Positions 40,001 through 52,600 of a stretch of 64,000 bases of DNA are shown one piece after another. The notes beneath the pieces were generated by a model, which did not search any database, was not told the origin of the DNA, and saw only the letters and a list, made by a program, of their open reading frames with translations. Numbering within the stretch: the first letter of the stretch is position 1; each line of letters begins with the position of its first letter. The stretch spans positions 7,501 through 71,500 of the forward strand of contig JAHBMJ010003913.1 of the NCBI GenBank assembly GCA_018398765.1, in the 5' to 3' direction. This stretch comes from Chromera velia (lineage: Eukaryota; Sar; Chromeraceae). The position numbers and the translations under genes were made by a program.

Positions 40001-43000
40001 TGGTCGTAGGCGGAGAATCCTGCCGCCCCCTCTCCTAGCCCACATGATTTCTTGGCCTCCAGATAGGACAACAGCCAAGAGGGCGGCAGGACATGGCCTT
40101 CAGCTGAGAGGCGGGCAAACACACCGCGGAAGAGGCTCTCACCAAAAGGTGCAATCTGTGCACGAATGGCAGGCTCGTCTGCTTCCCCTGCCTGCCGAGC
40201 TAAGGAGAAGACAATGCCCGCAGTTGCCCACACAGACGAAAGAGGCAGCTCAAGCCTCTTCTCGCTGCCTGTGGCGGAAACCTGACAGAGAAGAGAGCCG
40301 ATGCGGAGACTCAAAGTGGCCAAGTCGGCGCGTCTCGCTTCGGGTGCGAATGGATCGACACCGTTCTTTTCTAGCTCTTCTTCGCTGAACATCTCACGGG
40401 CAGATGTGGAGGAGAAAGCTGACTTCGATGCGGAAATTTCCAGGGAAGTCAGATCCTTTCCCTCACCTTCTTGCATTGCTGCAATACCCACTTTATAAAT
40501 CTCACTGCTGACAAGAAACGGGAACGCTTCAATTTCAGCAGTTGCCATCATCTCAAAGGCTCTTCGACTGTGACCGAGCCTCGCACAGCTCTGAATCGCG
40601 AGTGCAGTCAGCTTCTCGTCTGCCTTCAGAAACGCATTTCTTCCCTCTGCCCCTTGTTCCTCTTCGCAGTCTGCGAGGAAGGAGTCAACAAGGGGAGTCC
40701 CGAAAGACATAGTCTCACAGTCTGTGATCTGGGCCTCTCTTTCGGCCAGCAGATCTAGAGCTTCCCCCCTGTCCGCTCTGTATTCCTCAAAAAGCGACAA
40801 TGCCTCTCCTGCCGTGCTGCGTTGCTGTGCATGAGCCCAGATGAGAGCAGCCAGCTCTGTCTGGAAAGACGACATTGGAGGGCTCTCTCCCTCCAGGAGG
40901 TGAAGAAGGTCCTGAGAGAACCGAAAGACTGCCAGACCGGCAAACATCTGCTCGTTCTGGACAGCAGTCACAACGACCACCCTGAGGAAATTGCGAATGA
41001 TCTCTACGTGCTCCCTCAGTGTCTCAGGATTCCGACGAGCTGCTTGTTTCAACTGAGCCAGCATGGGAGAAAGAATCGTCTTCTTCCTGCACGGATGGAC
41101 CGTCGTATGCAGACAGACAAACAGAGAAACAGAGAAACAGTCAGGCAGATGCAGATCTTCGGAGGAGTTCAAATTGGGGAGGACGGACGCGTCCGGTCTT
41201 CTTCCTTCTCCCCCCGCCCAAATGATAGGGAAAGTTAGAAGACGACTGGATGAGTGAGTGCATGCGTGCGTGAGTGAGTGAATGAGTGGGTCAATGAGTG
41301 AGTGTGCGTGAGCAAATGAGTGAGTGAGTGTGAGTGAGTGAGTGAGTCAGTGAGTAAATGAGAGAGTGCGTGAGTGAGTCAATGAGTGAGTTAGTGAGTG
41401 AGTGAGTGAGTGAGTGAGAGAGTGCGTGCGTGCGTGCGTGAGCGAATGAGTGAGTGAGTGAGTGAGGGAGGGAGAGAGTGCGTGAGTGAGTCAATGAGTG
41501 AGTGAGTGAGTGAGTGAGTGCGTGCGTGCGTGAGTGAATGAGTGAGTCAGTCAGTCAACGAAGAATCGAATAGTGAATGAAGGATGCGGCTCTGCCACGG
41601 CCTGCTGAAATGAGAGAGCAGTGCTCAGCGAAGTAATCCCTTATCAAAATCAAATGCTTTGCTAAGACTGACCCATCACTGGATCTGGAGCAGAAGACGC
41701 TCAACAGCCCGTTGAGAGCTGCGGTTTCGTCGACGTCCTCGTCCTCCTGCTTCAACTTTTGCACAGCCGCAAAAGCCTTTAGAAGGGCGTTGATGACCTC
41801 CTTGGGCCTCTGAGACATCAAAAATGGGTGATCACTCAGGAAGAGAGGAAGACCCTCTACAGCGTCCGGAAGGGACATCAAGGGAAGATCTTCCTCCTCC
41901 TCTTCTTGCTCTTCTGTTTTCTTTTGGATTTTTTTGCTTTTAGTCCTTGTCTGTCTTTTCCCCTCTTCTTCCACCTTTCGCGTTTTTGTCGAAAGAGCCT
42001 GTTCGAAGATCTGAAGGGTCTCTTCAGGATCCTCCATCACTCTGAGGCCTCCTTTCTTTTCACCTTCTCTGTCCTTCTCCTCTACATCCTCTCTGTCTAT
42101 CTCTTCCCTTTCCTCCACCTCTCCTCCAGACTCCAAACCTGTCTGATCGTCTAGAGCCCCCCCCTCCCCTGCTTCCGAGACGGCCGTCTCTAGCCGTGCG
42201 CGCGTGTCTTGCGGAAGGCCCTGCAACACCTTTCGATTCCTCATCACCTGCTTGCCCACTGCAGCAAGCGCACTGTCAGAAACCCCCACGTCTCCGTGCA
42301 TGTCCTGAAAGACCAGAGCAACAGCCAACTCACGAAGAGAGGATTCGGACAGGCGGGGTCCGAGGGCCGCCCAGTGGGGCGACAAAAAGACCTGCACACA
42401 AACAAAGAAACGCAGCTTTGTTGTTCACGTCCGAAGGGGACATAGCCTGTCTGCGTGTCTGCGTGAGAGAGGAGATAGCAAAAGTCACAAATCAAACTGA
42501 CGAGGGCCACCGCCTTCACAACGCAAAGCAGTCTGAAGAGAAGAGCAGAAAACCCCAAATTTGTTGTGCAATTTCGATACGCAGTCTGCAGGGGACACGT
42601 CGATCAAGAACAAACTAAAGAGCCAAACATGAAAATTCTGCTTTCCCTACCTGGAAGAAGCGGTGCACACAGTCTGCAGCTTTGAGCATCTCCTTGTGCG
42701 TCGCCACTGCGGCCCCTATAGGTTTGATCGTTCTCCCGTCTCTCCCCTCTTCCCCTTCTCCAGAGAATTCGAGCAAAGGCCCAACAGCGTCGAGCAAAGA
42801 CTCGACCAGCAGCCGAGAGGGCAGCCGTCCCATAAGATCTGCCCTCTTCAGCAGACGCTGCACGCACGTAGAGATGCAGGTATGAATGCACACGCGGATC
42901 GACCCCTTCTCTTCACGATGTGGGGAAGAAGGGAAAAAGAAATAAAAATACAGCAATCTGGGCAAGAACGCCCCACGGGATCACAAGGAGCCCATTCAAG

Positions 43001-44528
43001 CACACCACAATGCATCAAATGACGCGTAGAGGGCGCGCGTCTTGTCGAAACCATTACGAAACAAGAAGAAAGAGAACTTAAATGATCGAGCAGATGAATA
43101 ATCAGGAACTGTAGGATAGACAAAAAGGAAACGGAAGGGCGCAGAAAGCAGAACGCACGGCCCTGAACGCTACCAACGTCTGCAACTGTGTCGATGCAAA
43201 CAACGACATTTTACAAAATCTCCAAAACAGAAAAGAAAAATCATCAATCAAATGCGGACCTCCACAATCTCGACCGACGACGTCCATACCCCCGCGCTGC
43301 TTCCCACCGCCGCCGCGATTCCAAACAACTTCATTCCCTCTGAAGGTCCAACTCCCTCCAGGTCTTCCGACAGTCTCGATGCAGCCACTGCCGCATCGAC
43401 TGGCGTTACTTCTTCGCCCTTCTTTTCGTTTCCCTTTTTTGCGGACTGCGCTGTGAGGAGAAGAGACGCGAAAAGACCACCGAGCACTCGCGCACTTCTC
43501 TCTGCTGACACGCTTCCCGCTGTCTCCCCAACCTGAGGTTTCAGGAAGGAATCCCAAATCTGGAGACTTGCCACCAACCCGCCTCTCTGCCTCCCTTCCT
43601 GACTGTTCGACTGGAGTCCCTCTCGAGACAGAAGCACCGAGACAATCTGCCAAAGGAAGAAACTGAAACTCTCCTCGAGCCTTCCCATTCCTTCAGGAGA
43701 AGAAGAAGAGCCCGGTGCCTCCAGCCAGGGACGCGATGCTTGATGTGCCTTCAGGTCTCTCATGATCTGCACATTCTATCAAGATACATTCTTTCGGCTT
43801 TAATTCTCTGTCTGAGAGAGAGGAGATGGAATGCGACAGCATGCAAACATGAGAAAACCTGTCTGTAGATGAAATGGAACCAGACGGACGGACTGAGGTG
43901 AAAAAGGAAAAATCCTCAGGAGAAGAAAAAAAACTGGCGGAGGGTCAAAACAGACAAGTAGCCCCTTCAACGAATGGCCAGACAAAACCGCAGTAGCACG
44001 TGAAAGATACCACCCACGCATTCTAAGCTTTTTTGTTTTTCTTGGGGGGGAGAAAAAGAGCAACAATAAAAATGACCTGAAGAACATCCGCAGAATACTC
44101 TGTGTTTGCAGTCCTGTCAAGGTTTTCGTTTCCTTTGAGCTTGTTGGTCTTTTCGTCTTTGTCTGAATCCTCCCCTTTGCCCTCCCCTGTCTGAAGGACC
44201 ACAGAGAGGGACTCGAGGAGACGGGAGAGGGACGTTGCCGCCCCCCGCCTGCGTGATCACAGAACAGAAACCGACGACACAGAATTTATTTTTTTTCCGG
44301 AGATTCATTTCAAGACGTCGAAACGTGCCGATAAGTCGCACAGTTCAGCAAACACATGGAAGAACACACTTTCTGGCAGTCCAAAAGAAAAACGGAGGAG
44401 CAAACAGATAAACTGCGCGGTTTTTCTCCTTCGAATTGCTTCCCCTTTCTTGACATTCGGAAAGAAAGGTGGGGAGAAAGGAGAGAGGAAGGGAGGGAGG
44501 GAGGGAGGGAGGGAGAGAAAGAGGGAGG

Positions 44529-44573
<45 letters not shown>

Positions 44574-44723
44574 TAGCAGACGGACCAGTCCTGTGACTCT
44601 AGTTTCTTGGCGAACGACGAGATGAGCTTCTCAGAAGCCTCTGCACGAAAGTAAACGGACAAGAACAACTCATTAGGATTAGACGGACACAAACCGAAAG
44701 CAAAACGTTTCATTCCACACACA

Positions 44724-44760
<37 letters not shown>

Positions 44761-44974
44761 GGACACACACACTCACACACAACACGCGCGCGCGCATAAA
44801 GCGAAGTGACACTTTCTTTTCGAGAAAGCGCACCAAAAATTCCAAGCCTCCACCACCGTGAAGAATTTTGCCGCACACATTTTCGATGTTTTCTTTTTGC
44901 CGCTGAATGTTACTCCTATCCCCTTCTTTCTTCTTCATGAACTTTTGAGCTGGTTGCTTGCGCGTTGAATTCCC

Positions 44975-45051
<77 letters not shown>

Positions 45052-46566
45052 TCTCTCTCTCTCTCTGAAAATGCAGACTCGACTCACCCTTTCCCGCCTC
45101 TCTACAGAGACGCGAAAACAGATCTTCCTGTCGCTGCGCATTCCGTGCCGCTCTGAGCACTCCAGCCCCTCCTTCAAGTTTCGTGTCGCCTTGGCGGGGT
45201 ACGAGGAGAACGTGAAGGGCGTCCAGGAGCATCAGCATGCCACCCTCTCTGTAGGAACACAGAGGCAGAAAAACAGGGCGAGACAGACACTAAGATGAAA
45301 GAAAGGGAAACACAGCAGACTTGTTCATGGGGGCCGTGACGGAAAAGATGAAAAATGCCGAGACAGACCCCCAGAGCAGGAGACAGACACACACAGGAGC
45401 GCGCACACACACCAAGAGACCGAGACCGTCCATGAAGGATGAAGCCTGAGGCATCTGACGGGAAGGAAACAAGAGGACCGACAGGGAAAACCAACAGGTC
45501 GGGCGAAGCACAAAGTCAATTTGAAGACTTGTTCTTGGCATGCGTCAGACTGTCTGTCTGTCTGTCCGTCTGCCTGCCTGCCCGTCTGTCTGTCTGCCCC
45601 AGTGTCGTTCTTCTGCACGTGGTCGAACACACAAGCACCTCCACCCCACAAACTGACTGACCTGAGTGCGTGTCTCTCCACGGAATGTTCGTCCACAGAA
45701 AGGAGAAACAGGGCATCGTGAAGGGATCCGTCTGCAGGAGAAAGGGAATGGAAGTGTGGCAGGCAGGGAGTAGAAAAGAAGGGAAAGTCAATTGGTGAAT
45801 CGAGGAGCTCAGTGACGGAAAAATGAGGAGACACGGACAAGAACAACGGACTCAACTTAAGAGAGCGCCTCCCCACAAAGACTTACATGAGGCAGCCGCG
45901 TCCTTTTTTGACAATTGCGGTCTCTCTTCCAGTCGGAGCTCTGCAGAGACAGGAGAAGGGGCGCAGGGGAACGTGTGTACTAAATTTAATTGTGTCATGC
46001 TGCGTGTCGGTACATACGCATGGCACCGATGAGTCAGCAAACGAACAACAGACTGCAGAAACGATGCAAGGCACTGATCCAGAGCAAACAATCCCGCAAC
46101 AGCCATCCAGGCGCTCACGTGAGAGATGCACAGATAGACAAGGAAAGCTGATTGTGTTTGATACTTATCCATCTGCATGGCTGAGAGACTGACCGTTGGA
46201 ACAGGCTAGCACGAAGTTCCCCACCAGTGTGGAGACGGGAACTTCGACCTTGCTGCTCTCCGCAATCATCACAGACTGTTTTTGTGGGACACTGGAAGGC
46301 ATCGGTCTTTCCGCCGTCTCCTCTTCTGCCACTCCTTCAAGCAGCTCCTCTTTCACATTTGTGCTCTCCAATGATCCTGAAGAAGGAGAAGCACTGAACA
46401 AAGCCCCAAAGTGCCCCCTTTTTCGTCTCCCCAAGGGCGATCTGGGAAGGCCACAAGGACGGCTGCCCCGTTGAGGGCCATTTGTGCAAAAGCGAAAGCC
46501 TTCTGACAGAAAAACAGAAAGTAGGCACAAAGCCAGAGAAAGAAAGGAAGGTCCCTTCATTTTCAT
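29839..46566 (-). CDS. giant plastid-targeted PPR/helical-repeat protein, 16 exons
   Basis: Exons: 46566-46194, 45940-45887, 45731-45662, 45248-45088, 44640-44586, 44248-44077, 43766-43260, 42857-42651, 42391-41673, 41086-38989, 38192-34368, 33941-33021, 32618-32289, 31818-31753, 31277-31178, 30671-29839. Total 10,491 nt, about 3,496 codons; all junction phases agree. The ATG at 46566 follows an upstream in-frame stop. Residues 1-25 form a signal peptide ending before FRFCTNG, then an Arg-rich transit-like stretch, so import into a complex plastid is inferred. The body is alpha-helical hairpins; clear 35-residue PPR units lie in exon 12 (for example KPDLLLLNRVLHAHAQSGD and HPDSASFNHLLFGAGRAGD, about 2768-2820). 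The C-terminus is a basic Lys/Arg tail. PPR proteins bind organelle RNA for processing, stability or translation; the target is unknown. Exon 5 and the 45088-44640 interval are the least certain (a further exon near 44811-44907 is possible). A split into two genes is less likely given the phase match. Confidence 0.82.
41230..41560. repeat. (GAGT)n tetranucleotide array in intron 9
   Basis: Imperfect GTGA/GAGT repeats with GCGT variants (about 330 bp) inside the intron between exons 9 and 10 of the helical-repeat gene. Confidence 0.9.
44480..45066. repeat. microsatellite cluster in introns 4 and 5
   Basis: (GGGA)n/(GA)n at 44486-44570, (CA)n(GA)n at 44717-44760, and (CT)n(CA)n(CT)n at 44981-45066 on the plus strand. 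The last has purine-rich (GA) parts in the sense of the gene, an exception to the usual orientation. Confidence 0.85.
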
Positions 46567-47277
46567 TCCCTCCCACCAGACTGTGCGCCAAGAGGGAAGG
46601 AGAGGGGAAGAAGAAAGAAAAATAAAAATAAATCCGTCTCGTTAGGCCGAACTTGTTAAGAAACAATCTCGAAGTGAAGGTGAATCTCTCATGGCAGTAG
46701 CCAGACCTATCAAGCGATGTAAGAACGTGGGAACTGTAGCTGAGACGAAACCATGCCCAGGAAAGTCTGATTGCGGACAGGGGAAAAGTCCGAAAGACAG
46801 GAGACTGCTTGAGACTGGAGACTGCTAACTTCTCAAATTCTGCTGCCGTTCTCAAACAACGCGAAACAACAGTGCGCGCCACGTGCGCACATGCACGCTG
46901 GCGGTCCTGCGGGTCCGACCATGCATGCACGCCGCGGGGCCGCCGGGCCGCGGGGCCGCCGGACCGCGGCGGGCCGAATATGCATGTGCATGGCAGCAAC
47001 GCACGCGTGTACCCTGTTCAAGAGAAGTTCTCAATTTAACGCGCTTCCCTGTAAAAGAACCCCTCGCTCGTGTACAGTTAGCACATTAAGCGGGAATGAT
47101 GAGTTGCTGCAGTGCGATCGTCACAAACCAATCCACCGGCACCATCAGACCGTAAAGCCGCACAACACAGACCGGCGTCTCTCAGTCTCTGTCAACGTGG
47201 TCTTGCGTCTCCGCTTCTGGTCGAGGGAGCAGGGGTCTGCCTTTTCGTTCTGGAACACTCACACTTACCGTTTGAAG
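46567..47277. promoter_or_regulatory. bidirectional intergenic region between two plastid-targeted genes
   Basis: 711 bp between divergent start codons at 46566 (-) and 47278 (+). It holds a very GC-rich block (46910-46978, alternating CCGCGG/GGGCC) flanked by TGCATGCA (46922-46929) and TGCATGTGCATG (46981-46992), about 300-360 bp from each ATG. This looks like a shared promoter. Confidence 0.55.
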
Positions 47278-48321
47278 ATGAGGGAGCGTAATCGCTCTGT
47301 CTGTAGGCTTGTCTCTCTCCAAGTCTTGTGTGTGTGTCTGTTGTTGTCTCTGTTCTTTCAGAGAGCCGTCTCCTTTCGGTTATCCCCCGGCTCTCTTTGG
47401 TCCACGAGAGCTTTGCGAAGTGCCGACTGCACTGGAAGTCGGAGGCGGGCAGGGTTGTCGTCTTTGCATTCAGGGAAGGATGGGAGCATTGACTTCGCAG
47501 AACTGAGGAAGAGACTGGCGAAGGTGAAGGAGGAAGAAGGGCAACTGAAGGTCCTAGATGACTATGTGCAGTTGAACTGGCCAGAGCCGTTCTTTGTGGA
47601 GAACGTCACAGAGTTGGCGACCATCCCTGCAGAGAATCTGACTGCACGTGATGCTGCGCTCATTGAGGAGCTGCTGCAGATAGACGCGGAGGAGAAGGCT
47701 GACTGGGAAGCGTGGGACGCGATGTCCGCCGAAGAAAAGAGACGGTACATCGCGATAGGGGACGAATCAGAGTTGTACAACCGTATCGCAAAGAGACCTA
47801 TTTATGACCGTGAAGACGTTGAGAAGTTTTACGCCACCTGGAGACGGGCAGGTCGCCCAGCATTCGAAAGGCTTGAATGGATTGACGAGAAAACGAACAA
47901 ATGGCTGCCCATCATGATGGTCACGCCCTTCTACGCAACTCTTGCGATCTTGTTTTTCTCTGCCGTATTGGGGGGTAACAGGGGGGGTATGGAGGAGTCA
48001 GTGCTTCCGGGGGGGCGGGCCGCGTTGCCCCCGTTTTTCGAACAGGGGCGAATGGTGTTCGAGCAATGGCTTGTTGACAATCCTGACAAGGCGCAATATT
48101 TCGAGGCTGCGAAGTCAGTGCTCGGGTCTGTTTCCGGCGCTGTAACGACAACGTGGGACACCGGGATTTCCCTGTTGAAGGGCCAGACGGAGGGCGGAGG
48201 GGAGGGGGCGGGGGGAGGACCTGGTGGAGAAGCGTTTGAGGAGATGTTGAAGAGTTCAACAGAAGCTCTCAAAACAGGAGCTTTACAAATTCAAAAACAG
48301 ATTCAGGATGTGGTAAACTGA
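47278..48321 (+). CDS. plastid-targeted single-pass membrane protein, unknown
   Basis: 347 codons from the ATG at 47278, single exon. The N-terminus has a hydrophobic signal (VLCVCLLLSLFFQRAVSF, about 16-33) with Phe at the predicted cleavage point, then Ser/Arg-rich transit-like sequence. The mature part is acidic and helical (ENVTELATIPAENLTARDAAL, DWEAWDAMSAEEKRRY), followed by one transmembrane helix at about 208-232 (LPIMMVTPFYATLAILFFSAV), a Gly-rich linker and an amphipathic C-terminus (SSTEALKTGALQIQKQIQD). No family recognised. The frame is open further upstream, but only this start gives a signal peptide. Likely a thylakoid or plastid envelope protein. It shares an upstream region with the giant helical-repeat gene. 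Confidence 0.8.
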   Translation: MRERNRSVCRLVSLQVLCVCLLLSLFFQRAVSFRLSPGSLWSTRALRSADCTGSRRRAGLSSLHSGKDGSIDFAELRKRLAKVKEEEGQLKVLDDYVQLNWPEPFFVENVTELATIPAENLTARDAALIEELLQIDAEEKADWEAWDAMSAEEKRRYIAIGDESELYNRIAKRPIYDREDVEKFYATWRRAGRPAFERLEWIDEKTNKWLPIMMVTPFYATLAILFFSAVLGGNRGGMEESVLPGGRAALPPFFEQGRMVFEQWLVDNPDKAQYFEAAKSVLGSVSGAVTTTWDTGISLLKGQTEGGGEGAGGGPGGEAFEEMLKSSTEALKTGALQIQKQIQDVVN

Positions 48322-49630
48322 AATGCGTGAGGTTTAAATGTAACTGAATTTATATGGTTGTATATTTTGGTACTGATGGATACATGTATGGCAAATTGAT
48401 CGCAAGAATGAATATATACAATTTTGTTTGCCGGTGAGTGTCCCTTGAGGCTGAGGCTTCAGCCTTCAGTGGAATTCCTTCATCTTCTCGAACTCTTTGC
48501 CTTCTCCTGCTCCTCTCTCCTTCTTAGGACCTTCTATAAGGTACTCCAAGGTCACTGCTGGCCTCTTTTGCTTTCCCTACTAAGCGCTTTCCCCTTTTCA
48601 GTAGATTCATTCTGATAGTCTGATCGCTTTGCTTTAGCAAATTTTCGGTGTCTGCTTACAGTACCATATCATGATTCTGCCAGTATACCGTCGCCATCAG
48701 CCTATTTCTACGACTATCTATCTAATATTTTCTATCAGTGTTAGATTAAAACACATATCAGACAGCTAAGTAAGATATTTGATATTTTTTGTTACATATA
48801 GCATAGTACTACTATGATAGTAGTTAGTAGCATAACATTGATGTTCCGGGTTTTGCCTGAGGATGATGTTGTATATTGAGGATTAGAAATCTAGGATTAG
48901 GATTAGGATTTATGTCTGGAGGATTGGCCTCCCGCCCTAGCTCCCGCCCCAATGCCGAATTTAATTTTTTAGTCTGAGCTAAACCAGAATTACGGACTCC
49001 ATCTAGAACTCCGAGTCTATAATAAATTGAATTAAGTTTTGGACAATGAATTTTTGTAAAATTAGGTTTAAATATACTGGTTTGTCGAAAAAAAAAACTT
49101 GAAAATCTCATCAAAAGAATTTTATAGAGTCTATATAATTGATTCCTCATTGAAAGCCACTGACAGCCTTTATGAATTCCATAAAATTTGTTTGCCAAAT
49201 GGTTGGACCAGTCGAATTAAATCATTACAATGATTACAGAAGTTTCCATTGCATGCCCGCCCTTCGACGAGTTGAAAGATAAACTTAGAGGCAGCCCGAG
49301 GCACGATTGTTATGCATGGAGACAAGCTTCTGTTGATCGGCTTTGAGAAAAGCATCATACTGCTGCCAGTGTCCCTCAACACAGACGATTCATCAAAAAA
49401 ATGTGTAATTACGCAATTTTTCATGCCAAAATCTATCGATCTGCTGTTACGCGAATGAAAGCCCGCCTGCAGGAGATCATGTAATGGCCGCCTCTTGTGC
49501 GTTCGCGACAAACTCTCTCCGTTTGATCTTTTGATCGATTAAAAGCTTCGCTTGGTTCCTTCCGGAGCGTTTCGTGGGGTTCCTGTTTGCAACGTATTGC
49601 ACTTGCAGTGTAAGCCTGGATGAATCCTGA
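48322..49630. other. intergenic region with a LINE 3'-end fragment
   Basis: AT-rich. At about 48885-48960, on the minus strand, lies a relic of the LINE 3' end (see separate entry). Two short ORFs (49170-49511 minus, 48824-49198 minus) have no features. Confidence 0.5.
48885..48960 (-). repeat. second copy of the LINE 3' end
   Basis: The reverse complement reads GCATTGGGGCGGGAG, then a second GGGCGGGAGG, CCAATCCTCC and (TAATCC)n, matching the 3' end of the LINE at 20740-20810. No LINE coding sequence precedes it, so it is a 5'-truncated insertion or a short element mobilised by the same machinery. Confidence 0.7.
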
Positions 49631-52600
49631 TCACGACTGACTCAGCCAGTCAGGCATCACCGCGGGCTGCCCTTCTTTCTGGGGCACTTGCAGTTTCTCA
49701 TGGATGAAACGTTGTGCCTTGTCGAAGTTCTCGACGATGCACTCGGCATACCTGCACATGCAGACGCGTGCAGAGAGGGACAGGGAGAGGCAAGGTAGGC
49801 GGAGGACAGATCTGAGATGCCAACCCGTGTGACACAGATACATGACAGGAATCAGCCGGTGATCATCTTTCAAGATTTCTTCGTGAGTCAGGTCAGTCTC
49901 AGTTCAAGCCTATGCACTTTATGTGTCAGGCTATTTGACACACTTTTTCAGCTGCAATTTGCGACGCAGTTCACATATGAATTTCAAAAGGGGGAAAGAA
50001 TTGAATTCAATTGACGTGGGAGCGCGTGGGAGCTGGAAAAAACCATCGGAATACGCATCCAAAAGGCCGTGTTACATTGTAATCTGTGTATGCCGAGTGA
50101 GCAAAAAAGAATCGATTGAAGACACCCAGTCAACTGTCTATTGCTCCCTGCCTTGCCCTGCCCTCTCTGGACCAAAAGATCAACTGACTGCTTCCTCTTC
50201 TCAGCGGTGCTTCCCCTGCTGTTGAGTCCATTCTCTCCCTCACCGCCAACGAAAAAGCAGTCACGGTAAAAGACCTTATAGAAGTCGTAGATCAGCTGGG
50301 CAAACGTGTTGCAGTTCACCGCGGTCAATGAACCGATTTTGTTCAGACGACGCTCGGCCCCGGTTGCTGCGGCCATATAAAAGCAATTAACATTCGAGAT
50401 GCAACGATCATCTACTCGCACACGTCAGCATGTGAAGACATAAAAGAAAAGTACCCTAGACCCACATGCAAAGCGAGTCATGGACAGGTGAGTTCACTTT
50501 GTAGATCGGGAGGGAAGGCCAAAAACTCTTCCTGATCGCTCACTCACTGGACTGATGGCAAGAATGAATCCTTCCGTTCACAACTTTATGCAAGTCTTGG
50601 AAAAAACGGTAGGTTCTCATCTCATGAGCAGACGTGCGTGCATGCATCGGAAGAAGTTGAGGGTATAACCAACGAGAGGGGTCGAGCGGAGGGGATGTTC
50701 AGAAGGGTGAGAGCGGGAATACTCTTATGAAAAAGCTTTTCTCAGACTGAGAGAAACTGACTCACTCATGAAAAAGAGGTCTTCTGAAAAGTTGTAGTAC
50801 AGATTCGGTGACCTGCAGAGTCATTGAATTGGTGGACCCATGCACGCAAGTTGACTAGTCAACCGCACTAGCAGGAGAACCTATCATCACATAGGACTCC
50901 GGCCTACAGGGGCAGTCAGGCTAGCCAGCGATTCTGAAATACTCTCCTTGCTTCTAGATTTTCTCTCATCCCTCATTCTTTCCACAGATGCACTGCCAGT
51001 CATCTTTCCATGTCAATCTGGCCCCATTCTGCATTTGACCTCACCAATCCTCCTCTTCGATCATTCCGCTTGACTGTGCACGAATCTTTTCCTTCCTTTT
51101 CCACTTTCTGCCAGGCAATGTATCGAGTCTGTATGTGAATGTGTTCTCTCTTTTCCGTCCCTTTTCAGTTGCCTCTGACTGCATGACTCCTTTTTTTTCT
51201 GTCTGTCTGTCGACCTGCCCGCCAGCGTGCCAGACCTGAAGAGGACGTAGATCGCGTTGAAAACTGGGAGAAGTGAAGCGCTCGGCGTGATTTTTGTCAT
51301 GCGCTGTTGAACCTGCAGAAAGGATCGAAGAATAGAGTGGGGGTTTCTTGACTGCTGGGCAAGCAGCGTCCCGATATCTTCAGAGCATGCACATCCCACA
51401 CGGGCAAAATTATATTAATGCACTCATGTACGTTTTGTCTCTGGAAATGAGACTGACGTTGCCCTCGATGCTTTTTCTCGCTCCATAGTAGACCATTTGA
51501 ACGTCGTCTTGCATGATTGAGAATCCCTCCGCGGCATTTTGAGGAGGTCATCGGGTCGAGGAGGGGGGAGGAGTCCTTTCTGCCGGTTCGTTTTTTTTGC
51601 CTCTTCGTATTCTAGTTTTAGCTGCGCCTGCCTGGCCTTCTCGGTGTCCGGCAGCTGAAAGAGAGAAGAGAATGCACCAACCACGAGGGAAATTATTCAT
51701 AATGAACGGATGAAGCATGCAGTGATTCGATGGATCGATACTTTCCCTAACGGACAAACTGGGGAGTGATCTGCTTCCCCAGGAAAATGAGGGCATCTTG
51801 CTCAAGCAAATTTTTTTTGTTAATCGGTTCTATCATGCTGCGAGATAGTCAGCAGGCAAACAGGTAGGCAAGCAGGCAAGCACGGACAACTGAAGAGTAC
51901 TCACGACAGGATCAGACACGCGGAGGATATCAATACATGCAGCTCAGAGAAGCGCGTCAACTCCATTTTATAGGCAAAAGAACACTTCTATAGATAGAAA
52001 GAAACTTCAAAACAAGCTTGTTGCCCGCTGTCTCATGTCTACTTGAAAACCCAACCAGATCTGTGTGTATGATACGAGGGCTGTACGTCAAAGTTTCTGG
52101 TCCATTTGTCCCTTTCTGGTTCGACTCACGTCAATGACGACCAGATGGTACGAGAAGGGAACTTTTGGGAGGGCCACTGCTCTCTTCATCCTGGTTTCCT
52201 CAGGCTCTCCGGGCTTCGTTGCGAGCTTGCGCCAGCGTGATCCTGGAGGAGCTGTGAGCCCCTTTTTGTTGTTGGGATCATCGACGTTCTCTGCCTTCCA
52301 GGTTACGGACATCATTTCGTAGAACTGGATGGTGGCAGGAGGAAGGAATATACAGAAGAGAAGAGGGAGGCATTTGAGTGGATGATCAGCACGTGCATCA
52401 CTGAGCATGCAGAGAGGGGAAGCTGAAGTGACGAGGGCACGCTGGACAGCAAAAGACTCCGTCATTCGAGTAAGGAAAGGAGGACGGAAACTCCGAAGGG
52501 GAGAAATATGCGAAAGTCATGCAGAGTGTCCGGACTGCAGGCCGGTTCAGGTACCGGAGCGTCTTCTCTCTTTGTGCAGGCATTTACGTTGCCTCGATCA

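Noticed and set aside
44811-44907. Extra exon of the helical-repeat gene
   Set aside because: Two frames look protein-like, but no clean acceptor keeps phase with both neighbours, while exons 4 and 5 join directly in frame; left as a possibility only.
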